Assembly: GCF_023586365.1 (NCBI RefSeq)
Contig: NZ_CP097759.1
Coordinates: 248,001-312,000 of the forward strand
Source of the DNA: Blochmannia endosymbiont of Camponotus sp.
GTDB lineage: Bacteria; Pseudomonadota; Gammaproteobacteria; Enterobacterales; Enterobacteriaceae
DNA length: 64,000 bases
Direction of reading: 5' to 3'
Below the pieces are notes generated by a model, which was not told where the DNA came from, made no database searches, and worked only from the letters and a program-made list of their open reading frames with translations. How positions within the stretch are numbered: position 1 is the stretch's first letter; every line of letters starts with the position of its first letter. The position numbers and the translations under genes are program-made. Shown piece by piece: positions 20,429 to 28,951 of this stretch.

Positions 20429-21541
20429 ATGAGTCAAATTATTCGAAAAAATTCATTATGGAATAAGTATCATATTGATTTAACATTATTTCTATTGATT
20501 ATTTGTTTGTTATTATACGGAACCTTCATAATGTGGAGCGCGTGTGGTCAAAATTTTGAAATGATGCAACTAAAAGTGTTTCAAATTATAGGAGGGTTAT
20601 TATTAATGTTTTTTTTAGCACAAGTTCCACCCAGAGTTTATGAATTTTGGACGCCGTACATATATTTTGTATGTCTTATATTATTAATATCAGTCAATAT
20701 GATTGGTCAAATTAGTAAAGGAGCTCAACGTTGGTTAGATTTTGGTGTCATAAGATTTCAACCATCAGAGATAGTTAAGATTTCTGTTTTGCTCATGGTA
20801 GCGCGTTATATTGATAAGGAGCAGCATCCGCCATCCTTAAAAAATGTTGGTATTGTGCTATTGTTAATTATGATTCCTACCATATTTATGTTGTTACAAC
20901 CAGATTTAGGTACAGCAATTTTAACAGTTAGTTCTGGATTTTTTGCACTATTTTTATCTGGAATTCGTTGGAAATTAATTGTATTTACATTATTACTTAT
21001 GGTTTTATTCGCTCCTATATTTTGGTGTTTTTGTATGCACGATTACCAGCGCTCTAGAATAGAGATATTATTACATCCAGAAATCGATCCACAAGGCGCT
21101 GGGTATCATATTATTCAATCAAAAATTGCTATCGGTTCAGGTGGGTTCACTGGAAAAGGATGGCTACATGGGACACAATCACAGTTAGAATTTTTGCCAG
21201 AACGTCATACTGACTTTATTTTTTCAGTAATAGGAGAAGAACTAGGATTTTTTGGGGTATTAATATTATTGTTGTTATATTTAGGGATTATACTACGTGG
21301 ACTTTTTATTGCTGTTAACACGCAGCATATGTTTGGGCGATTAATTATTGGCAGTTTTATGTTAGTGTTGTTTATGTATATTTTCGTAAATGTTGGTATG
21401 GTTAGCGGTCTACTACCAATAGTAGGTATTCCGTTGCCATTAATAAGTTATGGCGGTTCATCTCTACTAGTATTAATGGCAGGATTTGGTATGGTTATGT
21501 CAATAAACGGACACAGAAAAATGATTTCTAAAATTTTATGA
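20429..21541 (+). CDS. mrdB: RodA, SEDS peptidoglycan glycosyltransferase
   Basis: Polytopic inner-membrane SEDS polymerase of the elongasome, acting with PBP2. The ATG at 20429 gives 370 residues, the same as E. coli, beginning MSQIIRKNSLWNKYHID (FWDKVHLD in E. coli); a TTG start at 20381 in the same frame would add 16 residues without homology. About ten membrane segments. Conserved SEDS blocks include SKGAQRWLD, RFQPSEI, QPDLGTA, GAGYHIIQSKIAIGSGG, FLPERHTDFIF (with the catalytic Asp region) and PLPLISYGGS. Co-oriented with mrdA, 65 bases apart. rlpA and dacA, which follow in E. coli, are absent. Confidence 0.95.
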   Translation: MSQIIRKNSLWNKYHIDLTLFLLIICLLLYGTFIMWSACGQNFEMMQLKVFQIIGGLLLMFFLAQVPPRVYEFWTPYIYFVCLILLISVNMIGQISKGAQRWLDFGVIRFQPSEIVKISVLLMVARYIDKEQHPPSLKNVGIVLLLIMIPTIFMLLQPDLGTAILTVSSGFFALFLSGIRWKLIVFTLLLMVLFAPIFWCFCMHDYQRSRIEILLHPEIDPQGAGYHIIQSKIAIGSGGFTGKGWLHGTQSQLEFLPERHTDFIFSVIGEELGFFGVLILLLLYLGIILRGLFIAVNTQHMFGRLIIGSFMLVLFMYIFVNVGMVSGLLPIVGIPLPLISYGGSSLLVLMAGFGMVMSINGHRKMISKIL

Positions 21542-21995
21542 ATTAGAAAACGCTATATAGTACGTTATTAATTTTATTATTTATAATTATTAATTTTGAG
21601 AAAAATTTTAAAAATCTAAAAAATGATACAAATATGTATATGGTTATTTTTTAATATAAAAATAGCAATTAATATAGATGTGATAATTTAATCTTGATAA
21701 TATTAAGAAATAATATGATACGATAAATTTATTTGCACATAAACTAATTAATACGTAATCATATTAATGGGTAAATAAAAATCTGTTATCAACAGATCAA
21801 CACATTTAAACTTATATAAATAATAAAATGCATTAATGATTATATGCGTGAGGATTGTCATCATTTATTATTGATTATAGTTGATTTGGTTTATACATGA
21901 GTTTTATTTATTATAAAGTAATACGACACACGTTGTTTTAAGAAAAATTTTTCTAATTATTTACTTAAAGATCAATAATTTTTTTAAAAATTATT
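21542..21995. other. Convergent spacer mrdB / DMT permease
   Basis: 454 A+T-rich bases between two convergent genes. I see no gene remnant, no tRNA, and no GC-rich terminator; only short A/T-rich imperfect repeats. Confidence 0.5.
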
Positions 21996-22937
21996 TTAGT
22001 GCGTATTCTTACGAATTTGCATGATACATGTCACTCCAGAAATTAATAAGAGCATGCCAATTAAAATTAAGGGAGATGGCCATAACTTTCGATGTATGCA
22101 TGAATATATTAAACCTGCTACAGTTTCTACCACAATTAATGGTCCTATTAATGTTGTTGGTAATCTTTGGCTAGCTTCATTCCAAAAAAATGTGCCTAAC
22201 CAAGAACAACAGAATCCAATTAATACCATTAAAAAAATAAAAAAAATTGGTCTAGGCCCGAAGGGTAATGCGAATTCATCTTGAATCAGATCCGAACAGC
22301 AGATACATACAAAAAAATAAACAAGACACGATAATGGTAATGTAACTATTCCTTGTGCATTAGCCCAAGTCATAGGCTTATTGTGTGGATGTGTTTTTAA
22401 CCAATGTGCATTCCTCAATGCGTACCATGCCCAACATAAAACAGAAATAATTGCTAAAATTATTCCGCTTGCGTATTGCCATATATTAAGTATAAAGAAT
22501 TCAGATCGCAATTCAGAAATGTTTACACATAACAAGCCTATTCCCATTAGAAATAATGATATCATAAAAGTATGGTTTGGTAATTTTTGTTCATTAGGAG
22601 AAATGATATGCGTTGTTATAGTTAACATTAGAGGTAATGTACCGATAATAGCAGTTGAAATTGGAACACCAACGCGTTGAATAGCGCTTGTTAAACAAGT
22701 ATAATATACTAGATGACCTGTTAAAACTAATTTTATTGCTTCTAACCAATCTTTTAGTAATAATTTGCGTAAACGCGCCCTGTCGTACCATGATAATGGC
22801 AATGAAATTAATCCAAACGCAATATAACGACCCGATGCTTGTAATACGCTGGGGTATTCTGGTATTAATAAAGGACCTATAAAAATCAATCCCCATAGTA
22901 ATCCTGAGATTACAGCAAAAGCAATTCCTAATATCAT
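21996..22937 (-). CDS. DMT-superfamily (EamA-type) permease, substrate unknown
   Basis: 313-residue, highly hydrophobic protein with about ten membrane helices in two EamA-like halves (roughly 1-140 and 150-305). It starts MILGIAFAVISGLLWG, a typical DMT first helix, and its second half contains GIILAIISVLCWAWYALRN and LIGPLIVVETVAG. The family includes exporters of amino acids and metabolites, but I cannot assign a substrate or an E. coli orthologue. It lies alone between mrdB and argU, where E. coli has no comparable gene. In a nutritional symbiont such a permease is a candidate for exporting products to the host, which is inference only. Confidence 0.85.
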   Translation of the reverse strand: MILGIAFAVISGLLWGLIFIGPLLIPEYPSVLQASGRYIAFGLISLPLSWYDRARLRKLLLKDWLEAIKLVLTGHLVYYTCLTSAIQRVGVPISTAIIGTLPLMLTITTHIISPNEQKLPNHTFMISLFLMGIGLLCVNISELRSEFFILNIWQYASGIILAIISVLCWAWYALRNAHWLKTHPHNKPMTWANAQGIVTLPLSCLVYFFVCICCSDLIQDEFALPFGPRPIFFIFLMVLIGFCCSWLGTFFWNEASQRLPTTLIGPLIVVETVAGLIYSCIHRKLWPSPLILIGMLLLISGVTCIMQIRKNTH

Positions 22938-23128
22938 GATATTTTTACTATACTAATGAAATATGCTCGATACTATTATTTAATAGAAATCTATTTTTAT
23001 TAAATCAAAAGTATATATTGTCAAGTATACACATTTTCATTAACCCATGTTATATGATTTATTTAATTAAGACTGATTTATGCAATTGATGTGACCAATA
23101 TATTATAAGTATTATATATGATGATAAT

Positions 23129-23202
23129 TGCGCCCTATAGGATTCGAACCTATAACTTACAGCTTAGAAGGCTGTTACTCTATCCAGTTGAGTTAAGGGC
23201 GC
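23129..23202 (-). tRNA. argU: tRNA-Arg (TCT)
   Basis: 74-base cloverleaf on the reverse strand matching E. coli argU. Anticodon TCT in CTTCTAA, reading AGA/AGG, codons that are abundant in A+T-rich genes. The acceptor stem GCGCCCT/AGGGCGC is fully paired and the T-arm is GGTTCGAATCC. The discriminator is A73 (G73 in E. coli). CCA is not encoded. Neighbour of folD as in the E. coli region, where DLP12-related genes intervene. Confidence 0.96.
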
Positions 23203-23378
23203 GTCACTCGTGTATTTTACTAAATAATCATTTTCTTTTTGAGATATCTATTAGATCAAATATTTTCTTTTAAGAAGTATATGTTTAGAGAAAGTATACA
23301 ATTTAAAATTAATAATAATATATATTACAGAAAATAATATCATTGTGTTAATACATAATTTATTGGATACATTTTAAA

Positions 23379-24239
23379 ATGATCGCTAAGATAATTGATG
23401 GTAAATACGTTTCTGAAAAAATAAAACAAGAAATAGCCAAACAAGTGCGTAAAAATATAAATTCTAGAAACCGTGCTCCGGGATTAGCTATGATCCTAGT
23501 AGGACATAATCCGATTTCTCAGATATATGTAACTAATAAGAAAAAAGCATGTGAACAAGTAGGTTTGATTTCATTTCTTTATACTTTACCTGTCACGACC
23601 ACTGAAAATGAGATTTTTCAATTAATTGAAACTTTAAATAATGATGATCGTATAGATGGAATTTTAATTCAGTTGCCATTACCAAATAAGTTAAATAAAA
23701 TAAGTATTTTAGAGCATATTGCTCCTGATAAAGATGTAGATGGTTTTCATCCATATAACGTCGGGCGTTTATGTCAACGATCTCCTACATTACGTCCTTG
23801 TACTTCTCGAGGCATCATTACTTTGTTAGAATGGTATAATATAGATATGTTTACATTGCATGCGGTGGTAGTTGGAGCATCAAACATCGTTGGGCGACCT
23901 ATGACTATGGAATTATTATTGGCAGGCTGTACGGTGTCTATTACTCATCGTTTTACTCAAAATTTAAAAATATACATTGAAAATGCTGATTTATTAATTG
24001 TGGCAGTGGGCCAAGCAAATTTTATTCCTGGTAGTTGGATAAAACGAGGGGCTATAGTAATAGATGTTGGTATTAATCGATTAAATAACGGAAATATTGT
24101 GGGCGATGTTCACTTTTCTAGTGCTTATGAACGAGCCGCATACATTACCCCTGTTCCGGGTGGGGTAGGTCCAATGACGGTAATCACACTGATTCAAAAT
24201 ACCCTGCAGGCCTATGATGATCATCATTTGGTAAGATAA
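23379..24239 (+). CDS. folD: Bifunctional methylene-THF dehydrogenase/cyclohydrolase
   Basis: Interconverts methylene-, methenyl- and formyl-tetrahydrofolate, supplying one-carbon units. 286 residues (288 in E. coli). Conserved: the [13 protein letters not shown] block with the catalytic Lys, the [12 protein letters not shown] signature, PCTSRGI, the Rossmann motif [11 protein letters not shown], and [10 protein letters not shown] near the C-terminus. Convergent with cysS (44 bases apart). In E. coli folD and cysS are close neighbours, too. Confidence 0.96.
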   Translation: MIAKIIDGKYVSEKIKQEIAKQVRKNINSRNRAPGLAMILVGHNPISQIYVTNKKKACEQVGLISFLYTLPVTTTENEIFQLIETLNNDDRIDGILIQLPLPNKLNKISILEHIAPDKDVDGFHPYNVGRLCQRSPTLRPCTSRGIITLLEWYNIDMFTLHAVVVGASNIVGRPMTMELLLAGCTVSITHRFTQNLKIYIENADLLIVAVGQANFIPGSWIKRGAIVIDVGINRLNNGNIVGDVHFSSAYERAAYITPVPGGVGPMTVITLIQNTLQAYDDHHLVR

Positions 24240-24283
24240 CTTTTTTGTCTGTTCCATAGTATTACATTTTATTACTATCTATA

Positions 24284-25690
24284 TTATTTGAAATGCCATT
24301 TCGTTATCCCTGTAGGCCCATCTTCTAATGTTATTCCCATAATGGTTAATTTTTTTCGTATTCTATCAGCTAATTCCCATTGGTTATTTTTTCGTGCAAC
24401 TTCGCGGCATTGAATTAATTTTTGAACTTTTTCAAGATGACAATTTTTATTGTGTTTTGATGTTATTTGTTTTAAGAAAATTTCTGGATTTTGATATAAT
24501 AATCCGATAATATTTGCTAAATATTTTAAGGTAGCCGCCATACCTTGAGCAAGTGAATGACCTTTAATTTTTAAATTATTTAATTTATGTGCTATGTCAA
24601 ACAATACTGAGTATGCTTCTGGTGTATTGAAATCATCGTTCATTTTAGAAATAAATTTTGATATAAAATATTCTCCTCCGTTAGGTTTGATTGTAGGATT
24701 AGTATCTCGTAAAGCTATGTACAGCCGTTTTAAAGATGATTGTGCGTTTTTAATATTATTATCATTATATTTTAATTGACTGCGATAATGAGCAGACATT
24801 AAAAAATATCTTATTGTCTCAGGGTCATAATTTTTAATGATATCACGTATGGTAAAAAAGTTATTTAATGATTTTGACATTTTTTCATAGTTTAATAACA
24901 GAAGACCAGAATGCATCCATATATTTGCACAAGCAGTCTCGTTAGCACACACAGATTGAGCAATTTCGTTATCATGATGTGGAAAAATCAAATCTGATCC
25001 TCCACCATGAATATCTATTCGATCTCCGAAAATGGAATAATTCATAGCAGAACATTCAATGTGCCATCCTGGACGTCCTGAGCCCCATGGAGACGGCCAA
25101 CACGGCTCACCTGGTTTATTATTAGATGTTGTTTTTTTCCACAACACAAAATCCATAGGGTTTTTTTTTATATTTGTTTTTTTTAAGATATTATCATGTA
25201 TTTCAGGTGGATTTTTTTTATTCGATAAGATACCGTAATTGCGCATAGTTTTCACGGAAAACATTATATCTCCGTTAGGAGCAGTATATGCATGTTTTTT
25301 TGAAATTAACAAACAAATAAATTTAATGATTATATCAATATGTTCAGTTACTTTTGGTTCATAATTTGGGCGTAATATATTTAATGCATCTAAGTCTAAA
25401 TGCATTTCTTGAATCATACGATTCGTTAACTGTTCGGTAGTTTCATTATTTTCATAAGCTCTTTTTATAATTTTATCATCTATATCTGTAATATTGCGGA
25501 CGTAATCCACCTGATACCCGCAATGACGTAAATAACGAATAACACTATCGAATACTATAAATGTCCTGGCATGCCCGAGATGGCATAAATCATAAACTGT
25601 AACACCACAAACATATATTTTGATTTTACCAGCATCAATAGGTATAAACTTTTCTTTTTTTTTTGTTAAGGTATTAAAAATTTTAAGCAT
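24284..25690 (-). CDS. cysS: Cysteine--tRNA ligase
   Basis: Monomeric class I synthetase, 468 residues (461 in E. coli). Zinc ligand Cys28 in VCGVTVYD and HLGH at 37-40; the second zinc ligands are in HIECSAM and HHDNEIAQS; KMSKS is in YEKMSKSLNNFF near residue 270. The C-terminal anticodon-binding domain is complete, ending ITKWHFK. Several A-rich tracts (for example KKNPPE and TNIKKNP regions) show the A+T bias but the frame is unbroken. Divergent from lpxH; ppiB between them in E. coli is lost. Confidence 0.96.
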   Translation of the reverse strand: MLKIFNTLTKKKEKFIPIDAGKIKIYVCGVTVYDLCHLGHARTFIVFDSVIRYLRHCGYQVDYVRNITDIDDKIIKRAYENNETTEQLTNRMIQEMHLDLDALNILRPNYEPKVTEHIDIIIKFICLLISKKHAYTAPNGDIMFSVKTMRNYGILSNKKNPPEIHDNILKKTNIKKNPMDFVLWKKTTSNNKPGEPCWPSPWGSGRPGWHIECSAMNYSIFGDRIDIHGGGSDLIFPHHDNEIAQSVCANETACANIWMHSGLLLLNYEKMSKSLNNFFTIRDIIKNYDPETIRYFLMSAHYRSQLKYNDNNIKNAQSSLKRLYIALRDTNPTIKPNGGEYFISKFISKMNDDFNTPEAYSVLFDIAHKLNNLKIKGHSLAQGMAATLKYLANIIGLLYQNPEIFLKQITSKHNKNCHLEKVQKLIQCREVARKNNQWELADRIRKKLTIMGITLEDGPTGITKWHFK

Positions 25691-26062
25691 TTTAATTTAT
25701 TATACAATATACACGATATATTAATCTTTAGTGTATAAGCCTCATAGGTTCAATAGGATCTTCAAATAATATTATATATAATCTAATTAGTTTAGTATTG
25801 AAAGTCATCACTTTTATATACAAAACATAATATATGTTATCTTAATCATAAGTATATAACAATGTTTATTGCATAGTCAGTGTAATTATGATGCTAATCA
25901 TAATGATACGATTTAATCATGAACACTATAATTCGTATATAGCGTGATGTTTATTTATATAAATGTTTTTATTTAATTGTTAAATTTTTAACGAATAGTT
26001 TTGATCTGGAATATTAAAAATGTGATAATGATCATAACCATTATTATCCAATATGTGTACGT
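25691..26062. other. Divergent spacer cysS/lpxH
   Basis: 372 bases at the position of E. coli ppiB; no PpiB remnant recognised. It holds one small perfect hairpin, ATTATGAT-GCTA-ATCATAAT at 25885-25904, and probably the two divergent promoters, which I could not place with confidence. Confidence 0.5.
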
Positions 26063-26815
26063 ATGTCTATTTTGTTTATTTCAGATGTTCATTTATGTGC
26101 TAAATCTCCATATATTACTGATGGGTTTTTGCGTTTTTTAAATTATCGCGCAATGCGCGCTAAAGCTCTTTATATTTTAGGAGATTTGTTTGAAACCTGG
26201 TTAGGAGACGATGATTGTAATCTATTACATAGAAATATTGCTAAAGCTTTGAAATCTTTGAATCAAAAAAAAATTTCATGTTATTTTATTCACGGAAATC
26301 ATGATTTTTTATTAGGAAAGAAGTATGCTAGAGCATGTGGAATGACGTTATTACCTTCTAATCAAGTTTTAAGATTAGCATCAGGAAAAAAAATAATCAT
26401 TTTACATGGAGATATTCTTTGTGATAATGATGGTTCATATCAATTATTTAGAAAATGTTTACGTCATATTATAGTACAACGGTTATTTTTATCACTACCA
26501 TTATCCATACGTTCACGAATATTCAGCGTTATACGTTCATGTTGTATACAACATACAAAATACAAATCAAAAAAAAAATTAAATATTAATTTAAAAACGG
26601 CTACAGATATTTTAGTTCAGAATCATGCGGATATTATGATTCACGGGCATACTCATCAACCTACTATGCATAAGATTTACAGATCCAAAAAAGATGTTTT
26701 TAGAATAATAGTGCTAGGATGTTGGGATAAATACGGTTCAATAATAGAAGTAAATGAAAAAAATAATGATATTCTATTTATAGAATTTCCACTAGGTGAA
26801 ACAATAAAATACTAA
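26063..26815 (+). CDS. lpxH: UDP-2,3-diacylglucosamine diphosphatase
   Basis: Calcineurin-like phosphoesterase that cleaves UDP-2,3-diacylglucosamine to lipid X, the fourth step of lipid A synthesis; its substrate comes from LpxA/LpxC/LpxD and its product goes to LpxB (lpxA, lpxD and lpxB are in this window). 250 residues (240 in E. coli). Metallophosphatase motifs: ISDVHLC at 6-12, GDLFETW, GNHDFLLG, HGD and HGHTHQP. GNHD is the standard form of the motif, where E. coli LpxH has GNRD. An in-frame A10 tract lies at 26569-26578. Confidence 0.95.
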   Translation: MSILFISDVHLCAKSPYITDGFLRFLNYRAMRAKALYILGDLFETWLGDDDCNLLHRNIAKALKSLNQKKISCYFIHGNHDFLLGKKYARACGMTLLPSNQVLRLASGKKIIILHGDILCDNDGSYQLFRKCLRHIIVQRLFLSLPLSIRSRIFSVIRSCCIQHTKYKSKKKLNINLKTATDILVQNHADIMIHGHTHQPTMHKIYRSKKDVFRIIVLGCWDKYGSIIEVNEKNNDILFIEFPLGETIKY

Positions 26816-27649
26816 ATTTAGCACTTTTATATTTCTCATAAAAATATTATTATTTAACGTAATATTAAAAATGATGTTAAGACACGCGGCGCTCTGTCTT
26901 TATAGTATGAGGATATACATAGAAGTTTTTATTACATGTATTCATTAAGATTATTTAAATATATGTGTGGTTTAGTTTTTATTAAGAATAAATGTTTTAA
27001 CTATGGTTGTGTTTGAAGATTTCTTACAACGCTTTTGATTGTTATTTTGTAATACAAAAAAACTATTAACAAACATTTAATCCAAATAAATGTAGGTGTT
27101 AGTATATGATTACTCATGTTTGTTGTTAACAGATAATTTATTAATTAACAAGATTAAAACTTATCTTATTTAAAGAAGAACATAAAAAAATATAATGCGC
27201 TCTTTTTCAGGTGCCACGTCACTATGTATGCTGTATTCTCATGTATCTATATATATAGAAAGTATATTAAAGAGATCAACAATAATCAATGTTTTATAAT
27301 TTCTGAATATACTTCATTATACTACATGCAGTATTTAGAATAACATTTTCTATTATATTTTATATACATTTTAAAACTGTTTTGCATCCGTAATGTTATT
27401 TTGAATGTTCATTATTTAATGACCGGATTTAAGTATCTAATTATAGAAGTATATATTGATAATCGTGTTTTTTTGATAATTGGTATTTAGCGTCTGTTTA
27501 TATATGTAAATTATTTTTAAAATATGATTACATTTGTTGCGAATTAACCACAGCGTATGGTCGATAAAATAGTGTACTTTATATGCTGTCATTATCTATG
27601 CCGCTATTGATATCAATAATGAAACTGGAATGTGACATGGCAATCAGTA
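26816..27649. other. Convergent spacer lpxH/adk
   Basis: 834 bases without a recognisable gene. Near the lpxH end, 26879-26900 forms AAGACA/TGTCTT arms around a GC-rich core (CGCGGCGCTC), the most terminator-like element, though followed only by TTTAT. Around 27068-27124 there are complementary AACAAACAT and ATGTTTGTT segments about 40 bases apart. In E. coli hemH and other genes flank adk; no remnant was recognised. Confidence 0.5.
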
Positions 27650-28312
27650 TCATAAACTAATGATATTAATTAATTCTTTGTAGATTTCAGAAATGGCACG
27701 ATTTCCATCAACAGAAAAATATTTTATTTTTTTATATTTTGATTCTTCTCGATAATAATCTAACACTGGTTCAGTATGTTGATGATAATTACTTAATCGT
27801 TTACGTATAGCTTCCTCGTGGTCATCTTTTCGAGTAGTTAAGATTTCTCCGGTGATATCATCTAATCCATAATTTTTAGGTGGATTGAATTTAATATGAT
27901 AAGTTCTGCCAGAGCTTACATGTATTCTTCGGCCTACAATACGATCAATAATCACAGAATCTGATGTGAAAAATTCTATGATGTAATTTATAAAAATTTT
28001 ACATTGTTTCATAGATTTTGCTTGCAAAATTGTTCTAGGAAAACCATCTAATAAAAATCCATTACGACAGTCATTTTGATTGATACGTGTGTTAATTAAT
28101 TGCACCATAAATTCATCATTTACTAAATCACCAGAATGCATAATATTTATTATATTTTTATGAAGTTCATAGGATTTATATGCACTTCTAGTTAGCGCTT
28201 GACGTAACATCATGCCTGTAGAAATATTTGGAATGTTATATTTATTTGCAATAAGATGAGCTTGTGTTCCTTTTCCAGATCCAGGAGGTCCTAAAAATAT
28301 AATACGTATCAA
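27650..28312 (-). CDS. adk: Adenylate kinase
   Basis: Balances AMP, ADP and ATP. 220 residues (214 in E. coli). P-loop GPPGSGKGTQ at residues 8-17; NMP-binding block STGMMLRQAL; LDGFPRT; and a long LID domain with GRRIHVSSGRTYHIKFNPP. The LID lacks the four-Cys zinc site, as in other enterobacteria. In the E. coli order dnaX-ybaB-recR-htpG-adk the three middle genes are deleted here, leaving dnaX and adk co-oriented across a 639-base spacer. Confidence 0.96.
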   Translation of the reverse strand: MIRIIFLGPPGSGKGTQAHLIANKYNIPNISTGMMLRQALTRSAYKSYELHKNIINIMHSGDLVNDEFMVQLINTRINQNDCRNGFLLDGFPRTILQAKSMKQCKIFINYIIEFFTSDSVIIDRIVGRRIHVSSGRTYHIKFNPPKNYGLDDITGEILTTRKDDHEEAIRKRLSNYHQHTEPVLDYYREESKYKKIKYFSVDGNRAISEIYKELINIISL

Positions 28313-28951
28313 ATTTAATTCTCAATAAAATTATAAAAATTTAGTAAACAACACGCACAATATGCCCAAAACATTATCTACTCAGATATAAATAGTAAAG
28401 CTTTATCTAAACATATGTTTAAAAATATTAAAAATTTATATTAATTTGATTTCAACAATTATTATTGTATCATAACTAAAATATAAAAATTATATTTTAT
28501 CAACTGATTATTTTAGACTATCAGAATAATGTTGCTATTTATACTTTTTAAATAAAAACTCAATAATTAAATTAAAAAACAAATTAATATATTTAATGGG
28601 ATTGCGAGTATTTATACGTATTTTTTAATGAATTTTATTGCATGTGGTTGTTTCATGAATAATTCTTTAAATTTTATTATACATAAAGGTTGATCATTGG
28701 TTTGATTTAATTGGATCATTATTTAATTTCAATGATTAGTGAAATGAACTCTATTAATTAATGGTTTTTAATTTTAATTTTTGATCATTAAATATATAAA
28801 ATAGAAATTAATTATTGTAATAAAAATTATGGTAGTAGTCATAGTAACCAATGAAAATTACATTTTTTTAAACTGCAATCGATATTAATTTGTTACATTA
28901 CGTCATAATTTAAATGTAATTGAAGGAGAGTATCTTTTATTTAATTAATTT
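28313..28951. other. Spacer dnaX/adk (ybaB-recR-htpG deletion)
   Basis: 639 A+T-rich bases between co-oriented dnaX and adk, where E. coli has ybaB, recR and htpG. No recognisable fragment of these genes remains, and no RNA gene was seen. Confidence 0.5.
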
